A stretch of DNA of 64,000 nucleotides from Bostrychus sinensis (GCA_020698575.1 CM036243.1:38315488-38379487), one strand, 5' to 3'; numbered from the stretch's first letter, positions 11,051-26,000 are shown. The notes: generated from the letters alone by a model not told the origin. Numbers and translations: made by a program.

Positions 11051-14000
11051 TCAGACACATGGTTTTGGTTCATAAAAACAAATAAAACATACAAAAATAT
11101 AAAAAGTCAATGAAAATATTAAGTACCTAAAAACATTGGAAATTAATTACAGTTGTATATTTGTTTTAAAATATTACTTTAAAACAACTTTTAGTCAATA
11201 ATCAGTGTTTTTGTAATGTTTTTATAAAAAAAAAAAAAAAAAAAAAAAACACGGCAGAGTTTTTTTAATAGAGGGAAGTTTTATCGTTGGGGGTCCACGA
11301 GGGATTTTCGGAACTTTAAGGGGACCTCGACAGTCCTGACTTTGGGAATGGCTGCTCTATTACATGAACTTATTTTACTCCATATTTCATGTTCAAACTG
11401 AAAAAATAATAATAATCCATAAAAAAACACAAAAAAATCTTAAAAATTGACTACAAAAATTACAAACAAATTTACATTAAGAAATAAATTGACTATTATT
11501 CATTATTTGAAGCACCCCCTCTGAAACAAAAAAAAATTACTAAAATTACTAACATTTTTAGCAGTTTCACCTCCTTTTAGTGATTTTTTGTCATTCAACT
11601 TTCAGTACTTTAATGTGAAAAGATTGCAAATGTTTTCTATAGCTGCTGCAAAAAGTTGGTGTGCCCCTTGGAGTCCCTGTACCCCTGTTTGGGAAACACT
11701 GCTCTACGCCCGCAGCTCTAACCTCAGCCTCGTCCTTCTGTCGTGTTAATAAATAGTAAATGTTAATGTTAGTAATATTTGAAGTTTGAAGTTCAGTACA
11801 GACCGAACGGGACGATGATGGGGCAGGTGATGCTGTAGGCCATGACCACAGTGAAGACGTTCATCATCCAGGCGTACGCTGCTCCGAACTGGAACTCATA
11901 GGCCTGGTGCTGGACAGAGACGAAGGAGACACAGGAAAAGACATCAGAATATCAGTGGTCATAATGTTATGCCTGATCTGTGCATGTCTCACTGACCTTA
12001 AAGAATATACAGAAATACAGACGAACTCTCACTCAACAAACAAAACGAAACACAGCTGGACTCGGACTTCACTAAGACACTGTCCCTATCTCACAATGGT
12101 AAAGAGGCCCAGGACCTGGAACAAACCAGGGGTCTTCTAGTTCAGGGGTAAATGCTCTTATAAGCCCTTATATCTCACACTGGTAAAGAATCCACTATCG
12201 CTAATGTTTTGTAACTTTTACTGACCCCTTGTGGCTGAGGTCATTGTTTTTTGGCCAATCTCACAATGGTACAGAATTCTTTAAAGCAGTGGTTTTCAAA
12301 CTGCAGGTACAGGTCCCAGTTGGTGGTACGTGGACTTGATGTCCTGCTCAGTTCTGCTTTAGTCCTGGATTTATTTTTGGTTGATTCCTGATTTGGCCAT
12401 GGTTTTGTCCTTCATTTGTCCTGCTTCAGCGGTAAGCAGTGATCTTGGTTCAGATATAGTGAAATTGTCCTGGTTAATCCCTATTTGGCTCAATTTAGAC
12501 CTGGTTTAGTCCAGGTTTTGGCTTATTTTTGTCCATTAAAGGTGGTACTTTGAACACTAAATATTTTCTGTGGTGGTACTCAGTGAACAGACTCCTTGTG
12601 CCCCAATGAGGACAAATGTGTCCTTAGTTTGTTGATAACTTTGCAGTGGTTCTTTTCTCTTCTCTGTGTCTCAGCTGTGTATTTTATCACCATTGTTGAT
12701 TTTCTAAACACAAATCTAACATTACTCCATGTTTACTCTCTCTGACTAAATCTGAGTCACTGCTGCTGTTCAGAGACAAAAGTGTCCCCATAAAAAACAT
12801 TTTTTCATATTGTTTTTTGCTGTTTTTTGCATAAATCTTTAAAACAACTTGTATCCTAATCATAAATACAAAATATTTCATCATTTTCAAAAAAAAAAAG
12901 ATAAAAACATTGATTTAGATGGATTTGGGATGTTTTGGTAGTAACAAAAAGTTACAACCAGTTTTATTGGGTTTTAATGGAAGTTGATTTTTAGATTCTA
13001 CATAGCACAGAAAAAAAAATATCCCTAAAAATAAATGTTGTTGGTGATCTTTGACATATCCCTGGCTGTAAAAAAAAATCCACTTTGCATTGAGAATATT
13101 AAAAAATATTAAATTTTTTAGTGTGTTTTTTCATGCTGGCATAAAAAAGGTAAAAATTATGAAAATAATTTAATATTTGGTATTTATGGTCAGGGCACAA
13201 GTCGATTAAAAGATTTATGAAAAAAAAATAAAATGAATGTATACATTTTTGGTGGCAGGGACACTTTTTAAAACTGGGGTATAAGGTTAAAGCGTTCCTG
13301 GATCCTGACTGATGTTCCATATCCACACCAAAAACTGATCATTTCTTCCTTGGCCCATTACCGACCAATATTTTTTGCGTTATCTTGTAAACTCTGATCT
13401 TAGGGAAAAAACCGAGCCTCACCCGTTTGACGTTGCGTCGGTCGGCGGCAGATCGAGCCAGACACAGCCGGATCATGTACATCAGCAAACCGGGAATCCT
13501 CAGTAAGTCCATGGCGTTCCCGATAAACGCAGAAGCGATCACGTAGTTCACGAAGAACGCGCCGTTATCCGGGAGGAACACGCACCTGAACGCAGTACAG
13601 AGGGCCGCGGTTAGAGCCGAACTTTTACATCTGAATAAAACAAAACCATAACTTTTATTTTGGAAAAACTCACTCGAATCTGACTTTAGCGTCGGCCAGA
13701 AACTTCTTATCAAACAGCCATCGGAAAAACACGTCCAGACTGGAACAGAACACAAGAATTAGTGAAATAAGCAGGAAAAGTCAAAGAAAATCTGTCTAAT
13801 GTTTAAGAAAAAGTTACTTGAAAATAATGTCACTCATGTATTACTTGACTAACAAAGAATTCAGCCAAAATTGGTGTTGGTAAAAAGTACTGAGATACTA
13901 CTGAGATAATTCTAATGAATGTATGAAAAGCAAAGTGTTTCTCAGTGCTGCTGATATGTACAGGAGTTTTCTGGAACAATTAAATAGCATTAAATAGAAG

Positions 14001-17000
14001 TAAAACAAGGTCAAAGTCATAGTTTCACAGTTTTTTTTTCAAGGACATTTCCAGGATTTTTTTCCCCAGGTTATTCTAAAAAGCAAAAAAAAAAAAAAGG
14101 ATATAACGATACATTTTTAGGCATACAATACATATCGATTAGAATTGTTTTGATACGGTTCAAGAATGATATTGGCTGATTTAGAACGATCCGATTCAAC
14201 AACTTTATGTAAATACTAGGGCTGTAACGATACAGTAACTTGTATCGATGTATGGATTTTTTTTTTCCTATGATACAACGACATCGATACACATGACCTT
14301 GTATCGAATCGTATCATTTTCTAGGAAGTGTATATCGATACACATGAAGTATTGATCAATAATATTGGAAATATCAAAATTAGAAATGTGTAAAATAAAA
14401 CCAGATATGGCTTTTTGGAGATAAATTTTGTGTTTTTCTTCACTCTGTCTGCTGGACATAATCAACCCCGGCCACGGTGCTACAATTGAAAAGTTGCTGT
14501 ATCTATTATCGATACGAAGGTGTTGAATCGTATCAAATTGTATTGTTCAAAATTAGCCAATATCGTTCTTGAATCGTATCAAAACACTTCTAATCGATAC
14601 ATCGTCACAAAAACGTATCGTTACACCCCTAGTAAATACAATCGATATAACTTTTGCCAAGAATCATAAAAGTTTACTCTAAATTTAAATATATATATTT
14701 CCGATATATTATCAAATTTTCCCATGTGTATCGATATAGTTGTATCATAGAAATACAAAATTGATATATTGATATAATAACTGTTTCCTTACACCCCTAC
14801 AAAACAAGCATAAAAGAAAAATTAATGGACACGACACAGAACTAAAGAAAGATTTAAAAGGGCTAAAAATGTTGATTCTGGAACAAAATGCTACCAAATC
14901 TTTTTCCAGACTGAAGCATTTCAAACTGCACTGTCATCTGTTTAAACACTGGAAGAAGTAGTCTCAAAATTGCCCAACATATAACAATTTCTCTTCAAAT
15001 CCAAAGTTAGGTGCAATTTTTCTAAGTTAAAGCTGACCTGCTGAGACCCAGAGACGGCAGCAGAAGAACCATGAAGATCAGGAAGGTGTAGCATTTGTGC
15101 ATCGTTGTCCGGTTCTCTCCAGATCTGAAAACGCACACGGGACACACACAGAGGTCAGGAGAGGTTTTTTTAGTGGTTTTAAACAACATGGCTGTGTATA
15201 TTATTGTGCTGTAAGTAGTAGAGTTAAAACCTGGTCCAGTGAGCCTCGAAGAAAGCGGAGTAGTAGACGATGGTGGGCAGCAGAGCGGAGAAGGCCCAGA
15301 GCAGCAGAGTGGGGAAGAACTGGGTCACTATGGGGTTCTGACGGAAAAGAGGCAGGAACACTTTTAGTAACGTAAGCAGCTGTGAGACTTCTGTCCTGTC
15401 AGTGTAAGAGGAGGTGCTTACGTTGAGGTACTCGACAGGTTTGGTGACGTTGAACTTGTCCATGGTGGAGATGATGATGGCAGGAGTGGTGAGGAAGAAG
15501 AGCAGCAGGAAGAGGCTGACGTTAATCACGAAACATCTGATCCACCAGGAGACTCCGCCCAGAGACAGGTGCTCCCTATAGGACAGGACAGGACAGATTA
15601 GAGACTCCACCCAGAGACAGGTGTTCCCTACAGGACAGGACAGGTTAGAGACTCCGCCCAGAGACAGGTGCTCCCTACAGGACAGGACAGGTTAGAGACT
15701 CCGCCCAGAGACAGGTGCTCCCTACAGGACAGGACAGGACAGGTTAGAGACTCCACCCAGAGACAGGTGTTCCCTACAGGACAGGACAGGTTAGAGACTC
15801 CACCCAGAGACAGCTGTTCCCTACAGGACAGGACAGGACAGGACAGGTTAGAGACTCCACCCAGAGACAGGTGTTCCCTACAGGACAGGACAGGTTAGAG
15901 ACTCCGCCCAGAGACAGGTGCTCCCTACAGGACAGGACAGGACAGGTTAGAGACTCCGCCCAGAGACAGGTGCTCCCTACAGGACAGGACAGGACAGGTT
16001 AGAGACTCCACCCAGAGACAGGTGCTCCCTACAGGACAGGACAGGACAGGTTAGAGACTCCGCCCAGAGACAGGTGCTCCCTACAGGACAGGACAGGACA
16101 GGTTAGAGACTCCGCCCAGAGACAGGTGCTCCCTACAGGACAGGACAGGACAGGTTAGAGACTCCGCCCAGAGACAGGTGCTCCCTACAGGACAGGACAG
16201 AGCAGGTTAGAGACTCCGCCCAGAGACAGGTGCTCCCTACAGGACAGGACAGAGCAGGTTAGAGACTCCGCCCAGAGACAGGTGCTCCCTACAGGACAGG
16301 ACAGAGCAGGTTAGAGACTCCGCCCAGAGACAGGTGCTCCCTATAGGACAGGACAGGACATGTTAGAGACGCCGCCCAGAGACAGGTGTTCCCTATAGGA
16401 CAGGACAGGACAGATTAGAGACTCCACCCAGAGACAGGGGTTCCCTACAGGACAGGACAGGACAGGTTAGAGACTCCGCCCAGAGACAGGTGTTCCCTAT
16501 AGGACAGGACAGGACAGATTAGAGACTCCGCCCAGAGACAGGTGTTCCCTATAGGACAGGACAGGACAGGTTAGAGACTCCGCCCAGAGACAGGGGTTCC
16601 CTACAGGACAGGACAGGACAGGTTAGAGACTCCGCCCAGAGACAGGTGCTCCCTACAGGACAGAGCAGGTTAGAGACTCCGCCCAGAGACAGGTGCTCCC
16701 TACAGGACAGGACAGAGCAGGTTAGAGACTCCGCCCAGAGACAGGTGCTCCCTACAGGACAGGACAGGACAGGTTAGAGACTCCGCCCAGAGACAGGTGC
16801 TCCCTACAGGACAGGACAGAGCAGGTTAGAGACTCCGCCCAGAGACAGGTGTGCCCTACAGGACAGGACAGGACAGGACAGAGCAGGTTAGAGACTCCGC
16901 CCAGAGACAGGTGCTCCCTACAGGACAGAGCAGGTTAGAGACTCCGCCCAGAGACAGGTGCTCCCTACAGGACAGGATAGAGCAGGTTAGAGACTCCGCC

Positions 17001-20000
17001 CAGAGACAGGTGCTCCCTACAGGACAGGACAGGTTAGAGACTCTGCCCAGAGACAGGTGCTCCCTACAGAACAGGTTAGAGACTCCACCCAGAGACAGGT
17101 GCTCCCTACAGGACAGGTTAGAGACTCCGCCCAGAGACAGGTGCTCCCTACAGGACAGGACAGGACAGGTTAGAGACTCCGCCCAGAGACAGGTGTTGCT
17201 CAGATTGGCCAGTTGTCTCTGTCTGTGATTGGCCGGTGTTGTGGTGCAGTGGGCGGGGCTTACCAGCGGACGTTCTGTGGGTCGGGAGCATACGTCACGC
17301 TCCAGTTGTAAACGTGGAGCACCTCACTGAACTGGGACGACCTGGGCTCCAGTCTGCACCTGCAGCCCTGCACCTGGCACGCGTTAAAGTCCTTCAGGAT
17401 TCTGCACAGATAATAACAACAGGGAGAGCGTGGTGAGAGACGTGAAATAGTCAGGTCCCTTCCAACAGCGCTCCTATCGCTGCTGAAATGTGCGTTTTTC
17501 AGCCATTTACACACTTGTTTTTGTATACAATGGCACCTTTATTGTAACCTGGCCTCCCAGACAAACTCTTTTCCTGTTCTGTACACAGAAGTTAGTTTGG
17601 TACCCCTTGGTGTAAATTTCGGTTCTGTTGCTGGAACAATGACACAGAGTAACCAATCACAGAAACGAAGGGTGGGACGTAAGCAGCGCACCATTGACCT
17701 GTAACCAAAACAAACAAGGCGCAAAAATTGTTGCAGAATATGGCATATTCTGAGCAGCTCTGTAGTTATTTCTGAACGGGGACAGCAGTAGAAGCCAGTT
17801 GTACAAAAACTTGTGGAAAAAGTGGGTTTGTTTGAATGTGGTGGTTACGTGGGACGTCAGCGAGAATTTAAAGTTGTTAAAATGGAAACAGGGCCAAGAA
17901 AAAAGTCCCACAGAGGACTGAACAACAACGAGGACTTCAGCAGAACCAACAGCTGACGAAGGAAAGCACTAAACGCTGTTTTATCAGCTCCGAGAAGTTA
18001 TTAAATTTGCGCTACCTTGTTTTCGTATTTGTAAGACATGGTGCAGATAAATGGCTGTGATAGGTCAGCTCCAAAGCGCCCGGAGAGAAACACTTCCCTC
18101 CGAGTGAGGAACCAGACTGTCCTGCTTTTGAAAAGAAAGTAGGAGTGGCTGCTTTAAAGAGTATATGACTACATTAAAAGCTATAAGTGGCTATGTAACG
18201 ACATGGACAAGTCTAGGTGCCCTTGTTGGGAAAGTTGAGATGGCCCAAAAAATCCACTTGTGGTATCCAGGACTTAGAGGAAGTGTCTGGGGAGAATCTA
18301 GCCATCCTTTTCCTTTTATCACTGAAGTCATATTGTGCAGTATTCAGTACTCACATGGCCGTCATAGCTTCGTTCTGAAACGTGACAAAGGCCATCCCCA
18401 GAGGTTTGGTGTGGACCTTCTCCTTCTCCTTGCGGTACTCCTCCTTCAGCTTGGCCTCGCGCTTGGTGTAGTAGCTCACCGCCTCCTCCTAAAGGCAAAA
18501 AATATTTAGGTTACGACTCCAAACACACTATTTTTACTAATCATAAAACTACACATTTTAATGGAGACATTTTATCTGGAAATATTAGGAGGATGGGGTC
18601 AGTTACCTCCTCGCAGCCGGCGATGGCGCAGCAGCACAGGTGTCCACAGGGCTTGGGGTTGATCATGGTGGGCACGTGTTCTTTGGCCATCAGGTCGGTG
18701 AAGAACTTCTTGCTGCGCTCGGTCTTCTTCCGCTCGGCGTTCAGCGACATGAGTCTGGCCACGTTGTAGCAGATCCGCGCCTCCAGCACCACGCAGTTCT
18801 CGTACGCCTGTCTGCGGAGGCGGCGGAGAAAGGGACGGTTAAATACTCAAAACAAACTAAAAATACAGGCCTTTTTATACAACACACAGCAGCCGATGTA
18901 ACACACGAGTAGATTTTTATTTTTGAATGTGGCCCGACAGAATTGCTTTTGTCTGAAAATGCCTGAGAAAGGGACTTTAAAGGGAAACAATGCATTTTTT
19001 TAAACTTAAATGTGCTCTATCCTGATTTTTTCAGGCACCTTTGCATTAGTAGTTCACCTTTTATAACTTAAAACAGGGAGGGAGCTATCTGTCGCCCCCT
19101 GCTGGCAACGGTGGAGACTGGACAGAGCATAAAAGGGCTTTTTACAACGGTTATTATCAACATGATGCTAACATAGATATATGAGGTTCGTAGTGACGGA
19201 GGTTTAAGCCTGAAATGATCAGAATGAGTCCGGTGACGGTGTATGGGCTTTAGAAACGCTCAGGAGCACTTCCTGGTTTCACGTTTCTACGTATAGTCAT
19301 GAGACCAAGTGTTTTCAGCTCTGGAGAAGGGCAGTGCCTCAGCATACAGCATTACTCAAACATGTGTGAATGAAACAAAACACTACTCCAGGTCTGTTTC
19401 TGAGGAGGAGACAACATTATAACTAGAACCCTACCGATATGGATTTTTTTATTTTTATTTTTTTTAAGACCGATGCCGATACCGATATTAAGTAACAAAA
19501 AAATACCGATATCTGATACGTCGGCTGATACATTATAAATTAGGAAAAAGTATTTTAAAGCATTTTTCTTTCCGCTCTTGTTTACATCTTGTGTACAGCT
19601 CAGGCCACTTTATTAGACTAAACATCTTTTTAAAATGTTGTAGAAAGCTGCTTATTGTTCTTTATGCTGATTTGTTCTGTAGGTTGTAGTGGGCATTGGT
19701 GTGGGGACTATTAATTATATTATATGTATTATATTTATTTATTTATTTAATTTAGCTTTAACTAAATTTGTTTAACTTTAATGTAAACTTGCTCTGCAAA
19801 TAGAGCGTGAGGAGATCTACAAAATGCATTTTGAATTTTTGTTCTATGAGGTTTTATGGCAGAGAAATGAGTAAAATATTTTTATTGCCTTTTTGAGCTT
19901 TTCAGGCGCCAAACTACCGCCGTTGGCTCGACGGCGTTTAAAACCCTTCACACTTCTGCGTTGCTCCTCTGCGTCATTTCATGCAGTGCCAATTCATCGC

Positions 20001-23000
20001 GAGACCAAGCAACCAATCACAGCGCTTGCGGTCCGCGTCGCCTTGACGCGTAGTTACATTTTTGACCAGGTGCACGTCAGGGCTACGGCGTAGGTTTTGA
20101 GAGGGCTCCCGGCGACGCAAAGGGGTCCGCCGGGCTACGCCGTCAATTTGACGCGGAAGTATAAATCAGCCTTAAGAGCCAAACTGCTTGGAAACACTCT
20201 GAGTTGGCACCAGCACGCCCTCTGCTGGACAAACAGCAGAAGGCCATCATTTGCAAGTAACCAGGTCTTATTCCAGCACACAGAAAAAATAGTACTGTTT
20301 ATATCAGTGGATATTGGCCAGATTTCAGCCGATAACCAATCATTTTCTAATGGGCTATATCGGCCAATAATATGGGCCGGCTGATATATCGGTTGGGCTC
20401 TAATTATAAAATGATTTTTTAAAAAAGAGGAAAAGTCAAGTTAGCGGAATAAGGGAGCTTTAATTAAACTTAGAGTCAGTGTAATGATAAAGTTGCCTGG
20501 TGTATCTTGGCGAAACACCAGCTTTGTAAGAATGGGAGAACTGGCCCAGTGTCCCTGAAGTCTCTGGTGTCCTTTGTACAGATACGAGGAGAAAACAACA
20601 GTAAAGCCGGGTGTAGGGTGCACTCCGTAGAGAAAAATGAAACCAAAACAAAGTTGCATAATTCCACTTTAAACCTGTTTCAGTGGCAACAGAAGGATTT
20701 TGGAGAAATAGCAGTGGTTGGCTGTTAGTGAAAACCCTTCCACACCAATCATCTTCTGATCAAATATGGTGAATGACAGGAGCAAGGAATAACAAAGATG
20801 CACTAGATGAAGTGACAGGATAATGTAGGTATCTCATGCTTTATCTCTGTGCCTTTAAAACCAGCAGACAGCATTAAAAACAGGTTTTCTTTGAATATTG
20901 TTTAGTGACTTACTCAAAGTGCTGTTTGATCTGGGACTCCTCAGCGTATTTGGAAATGCCATTGATAAATAAAGTGCGTTTCACCTGAAAAACAACAACA
21001 ACAGATAGGAATGAATATCCCAGAACAGGGGTCAGTGATCTGAGCTGTGATTGGCCAGAGAATGTGATCTGAGCTGTGATTGGCTGATCTCTCACCAGGT
21101 CGTCCTCCTTGTAGTGCATCTTGGAGGTGTGTCGTCTCATGCTGTAGACCGTCAGCAGTAGATACATGAAGGCGAAGGTCGTGTGGAGCCACAGCAGGTT
21201 CGTCCTGGTGGGAAATATAAACGTAATTATATTAAATACTTATAAAAGTCAACTAAAACCGCGTCTAAGCGTGTGGGACGTTGCACTCACCCAGACTTGA
21301 GGTTTGCTATTGTAGTCCGTCCAAAACTGTAGGCGTTGTTTTCTAGAAAGACATAATTTAAAGTCGCAAGATTAGTATTTTTACATTTCTCTGCACTAGA
21401 AAGATGCCTCTTACTGGAAAGGCACTATGCAATTGCAGCAATACTTGTTTTCCACCAAGAGCCACCAAACAACATGCTCAGATTTAATGACAGCCAAATA
21501 AAAGCTAAAATATCCCTGACTAAAAAAAAAAATAATGTAAAAAGTCTCTCATGTGTGGGCCAAAACATCTTCTAACACTTCACTGTACTGTACGAAACCT
21601 CCACAGACAACTAAAATTCATATTAAAGCTTAAATCTTGAATAAACCAGGGCTAAACAAAGTCTAAATTATGTCTAAACCAGGACAAAACTAAGGGTGTG
21701 TCCACGCTCGCTGGTCCTCAGGACTCGGTGCACTTTAGGGCAAAAGTCTGCTCCTGTGTCGATGATGTCATTGGTCTGGTTCCAGTTCACACTGAACTGA
21801 ACTGACTGAGAGCAGTAACAAACCTCGCCTGTAGGGGGCAGCATGTCAGTGTTTTCTGAGAGAAATTTGGGAAGAAGAAACCCTGCTCATCTATTGGTCA
21901 AAAGTCTACCTCTTCAGCTCCATATCCCAATAATATCATATGGCGTACTTTATTTAATATTTAATGAAGTTTTACGTTTAGAGCAGGCAATAATGTATTT
22001 AAAAGGTGGCTAACGTTAGTAAACAAATGTAAAAACACTGCTGAAACAACACAGATTTCACATTAACCACAGAGAGAAGTCCCACATTCAGCCGATATCA
22101 CTGCTTCAAACATCATACTTCATTAAATATTAATTAAAGTGCACCGTATGATATTATTGGGATATATTCAGCTGAAGAGGCAGACTTTTGACCAATAGAT
22201 GAGCAGGATTTCTTCCATTCAAGTTTCTCCCAGTAAATACTGACGCACTGCCCCCTACAGGCCAGGTTTGTTACTGCTCCCTCAGTCAGTTCAGTTCAGT
22301 TTGTCAGAGCTCAGTGTGAAGTCCAACCAGACCAATGACATCATCGACACAGGTGTGGACTTTTGTCCCAAAGCGCTCCGAGTCCTGTGAACCAGCGAGT
22401 GTGGACACACTCTAAGACTAAATCAGGACTTACCCTGCATAAAAACAGAACAAAAACACAGGATTAAGCAAGACAAAAACGGGACTAAACCAGTCCCTAC
22501 CCAGGTCTAAACCACAACTAAACCAGGTCCAAACCAAGATTAAACTTGGACTAAACAAAGAATAAACTTGGACTAAACCAGGACTCAACCAGGTCTAAAG
22601 TAGGTCCCTACAGTGGGACCCATCCCACTGTTTTAGAACCACTGTTCTGAAACGATTCAGGGCACATTACTGTTATATATTGCTCTCAAAGTCATGATTA
22701 TCAATGTTTTTGTTTTTTCTGTTTGTTTGTTTTTTTTTGGGGGGGGGTGTATTAAAATGAAATTAAAAACAGGATTTATGACATAGCAATAATATTCATA
22801 AATACCAATAAATACTTAATTTATGAAAAATATATGGAATGTTTAGGTGTTTCTGCAACAAACTTAGATGCAAACCTGCTTAATATTTTGGGCACACCAT
22901 TGACTGACTACTTAAACAACTATTTCCTAAATTTTAGTCTTATTGCATACGCACTAGTAAGTAATAATAATAAATGTGTAAAACCATATGGTAGCGCTTG

Positions 23001-26000
23001 GTGGAAATACAACATTATAACAAATCAGTTCAACTGCTGTTCTAGCACCATCCTATGGTTCTCTATGGTTCTCTATGGGACTCTTTACAATGGTTCTCTA
23101 TGGTTCTCTATGGGACACTTTACTATGGTTCTCTATGGTTCTCTATGGGACTTTTTACAATGGTTCTCTATGGTTCTCTATGGGACACTTTACTATGGTT
23201 CTCTATGGTTCTCTATGGGACTCTTTACAATGGTTCTCTATGGGACTCTTTACTATGGTTCTTTATGGGACTCTTTACTATGGTTCTCTATGGGACTCTT
23301 TACTATGGTTCTCTATGGGACTCTTTACTATGGTTCTCAATGGTTCTCTATGGGACACTTTACTATGGTTCTCTATGGTTCTCTATGGGACTCTTTACAA
23401 TGGTTCTCTGTGGTTCTCTATGGGACTCTTTACTATGGTTCTCTATGGTGCTCTATGGGACTCTTTACAATGGTTCTCTGTGGTTCTCTATGGGACTCTT
23501 TACAATGGTTCTCTATGGGACTCTTTACAATGGTTCTCTGTGGTTCTCTATGGGACTCTTTACTATGGTTCTCTATGGTTCTCTATGGGACTCTTTACTA
23601 TGGTTCTCTATGGTTCTCTATGGGACTCTTTACTATGGTTCTCTATGGTTCTCTATGGGACACTTTACTATGGTTCTCTTCAGGGTTAAACCCAGTGTTA
23701 CCTTCTTTGGACGGAGGACCTGGAGATCCCTGGTACAGAAAAGCGTCCACTGTCAAAATCCGGACTGGAGCCGGCCAAACACAGACCACAGTTTTTCACA
23801 TTAACATTAAATAAAAGCAGGAAGGGCAGCTCTGTTGTTGGTGTGGGAGTTGGAAACACTGGGTCACAGATTTTTGGTATCACACGAGTTGGGACGGCAA
23901 GAGGAATTAAAGCTTTAACTATAATTTTAGAGGACTTTTATTGGGATTTTCTATTCTATTCTTCTATGTTAGTATATTTTAATTTCGTTTCCAGGTAACT
24001 TTCGATGGCTGTAAAACTAGTCCAACTGTAAATCTAGAGGAATGTGTGCATTTTTACCGAGCAGATCTCCGGAGAAGTTGACCGGCAGCACGATCCCCAC
24101 AGACAGGACGCCCACCACCACCAGGAGACCGATGATGTGCCGCTGGAACGACAGGTAATGCACCGCGTCCTCGCCACACTTCTCCCGGATCTCCTCGTCT
24201 CTGAGAGGAACGAGAGCAGAGAGGTCAAGTTACGTAACAGAGGCTCGGAGGAACAGACAGGAGAGCAGAGCACAGACACAGATCTGGAGAGCACAGAGCT
24301 GAAGATGTCGAAGTTCTCTTTGTTCATGACGAGGATGGATACGATTAGGAATGAGTTCATCAGAGGAACAGCTCATGTTTTTGGAGATGAAGTTTCCAGA
24401 CTGAGATGATTGGGACATGTACAGAGGAGGGACAGTGATGGGGCTGAGGAGGGCTAGAGGAAGAGCAGAGAGGAGGTTTAGGGATGTAGCGAAAGAGGAC
24501 ATGAAGTTAGTTTGTGTGAGAGAAGAGGACACAGAGGAGAGGGTCAGATGGATTCACTGTGGACACTTCTGAAGGGAACAAACCAGGTTTAAGGCTATAT
24601 TATAGACTCTTAGGTACTCACTTTATTCTGAAGATTGCTGTCAACCACGAACAGAATCCCTGCAAGACAAACAACACAAAACATTTCAACAAAATGCATT
24701 CAAAGAAATACTATGCAGCCTTTAACTTTGCATAAGGAGCTTGAAGAATCATTTTGATGGGTTCTTGACCTTAAACTTGAAGAAGGTTCTGCCTGTAAAC
24801 GTTACACACAGTACACAGTTAATTCAACCACTGCATGACCCAGTCCATGGTTAATAACAACAGTAAATAATAACTAGGGGTGCAACAATACGCTTTTGTA
24901 ACGATACAATACGTATCGATTAGAAGTTTCAATACGATTCAAGAACGATATTGGCTAATTTGAAACGATACAATTCGATACAATTTAACACCTTCATATC
25001 GATAATCGATACCACAACTTTTTGTCAAAAATCATAAAAGCTTACTCTCGAATCACATCGCGGCCAGGGTTGGTTATGTCCAGCAGACAGAGAGCAAAGA
25101 AAAGTTGAATATAACATTTTCATTAAAAACACAAAAATTACATCCAAAATGCCGTATCTGTAAATTTCTAATTTCGATATTTCCGATATTACAGATCAAT
25201 GTTCCATGTGCATCGACGCACACTTCCTAGAAAACGATACAATTCAATACAAGGTCATGTGTATCGATGTAGCTGTATCTGTAGTTACTGTATCATTACA
25301 GCATTAATAATAACAAGAGAAAGTTTTCTTGTATTTGAGAAAAACTCAACTTCTGTCCTAAAGCTGTACTGTGAAAAAACAAGACCTTACAGTGCCATCT
25401 ATCTTTCATTATTATCATTCTATTCCTGCTCCATCTACGTCTGTTCACACAACACAAACAGAAACACAGAAAATTGAAAGCAAAGAGAGAAATGCGGACA
25501 GGAAGTGAATTCGTATTTTGCAGCCCTTAAACTGGTCCAGTTTTATTGTTTAACAAAATAATGTTTATTTTAGTGAACCTTCACTAAAGCAGGGTCCTGT
25601 CTGAAGCTGGTGCTTGGTGCAAATGTGCATTATGTAAACTGTTGTTGTTGCTGCTGTCACTGTTTTTGCACACAACCTATTTGTATTTAGTGGGGACAGC
25701 AGTAGCTCAGTAGGTAGAAGCAACACAGAAATTAATTATTAATGTCACTAAGAAAACAAGTAGAACAAATCTTTAACCCTATACACCAGTGGCTCCCAAA
25801 CTCTTTTGTCTTGCGTACCCCAGGGAAGTTTTGTCGTACAGTGCCCCCCTCGCTCACAGTTTTCTCCTCTTTACATTGGCTACCTGTCAAATTCAGAACT
25901 GATTTTAAAATCTTAGTCTTGACTTTTAGAGTTTTTAATGAACAGGCCCCGACTACATCTCGGAAATTACTCCTGTGGTCCCTGAACCTCCTGAAGGTCC

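Noticed and set aside
22834..23814. 326-, 249- and 204-codon overlapping frames rich in WFSMGL
   Set aside because: All lie on the GGTTCTCTATGGGAC minisatellite; three + frames are open at once.
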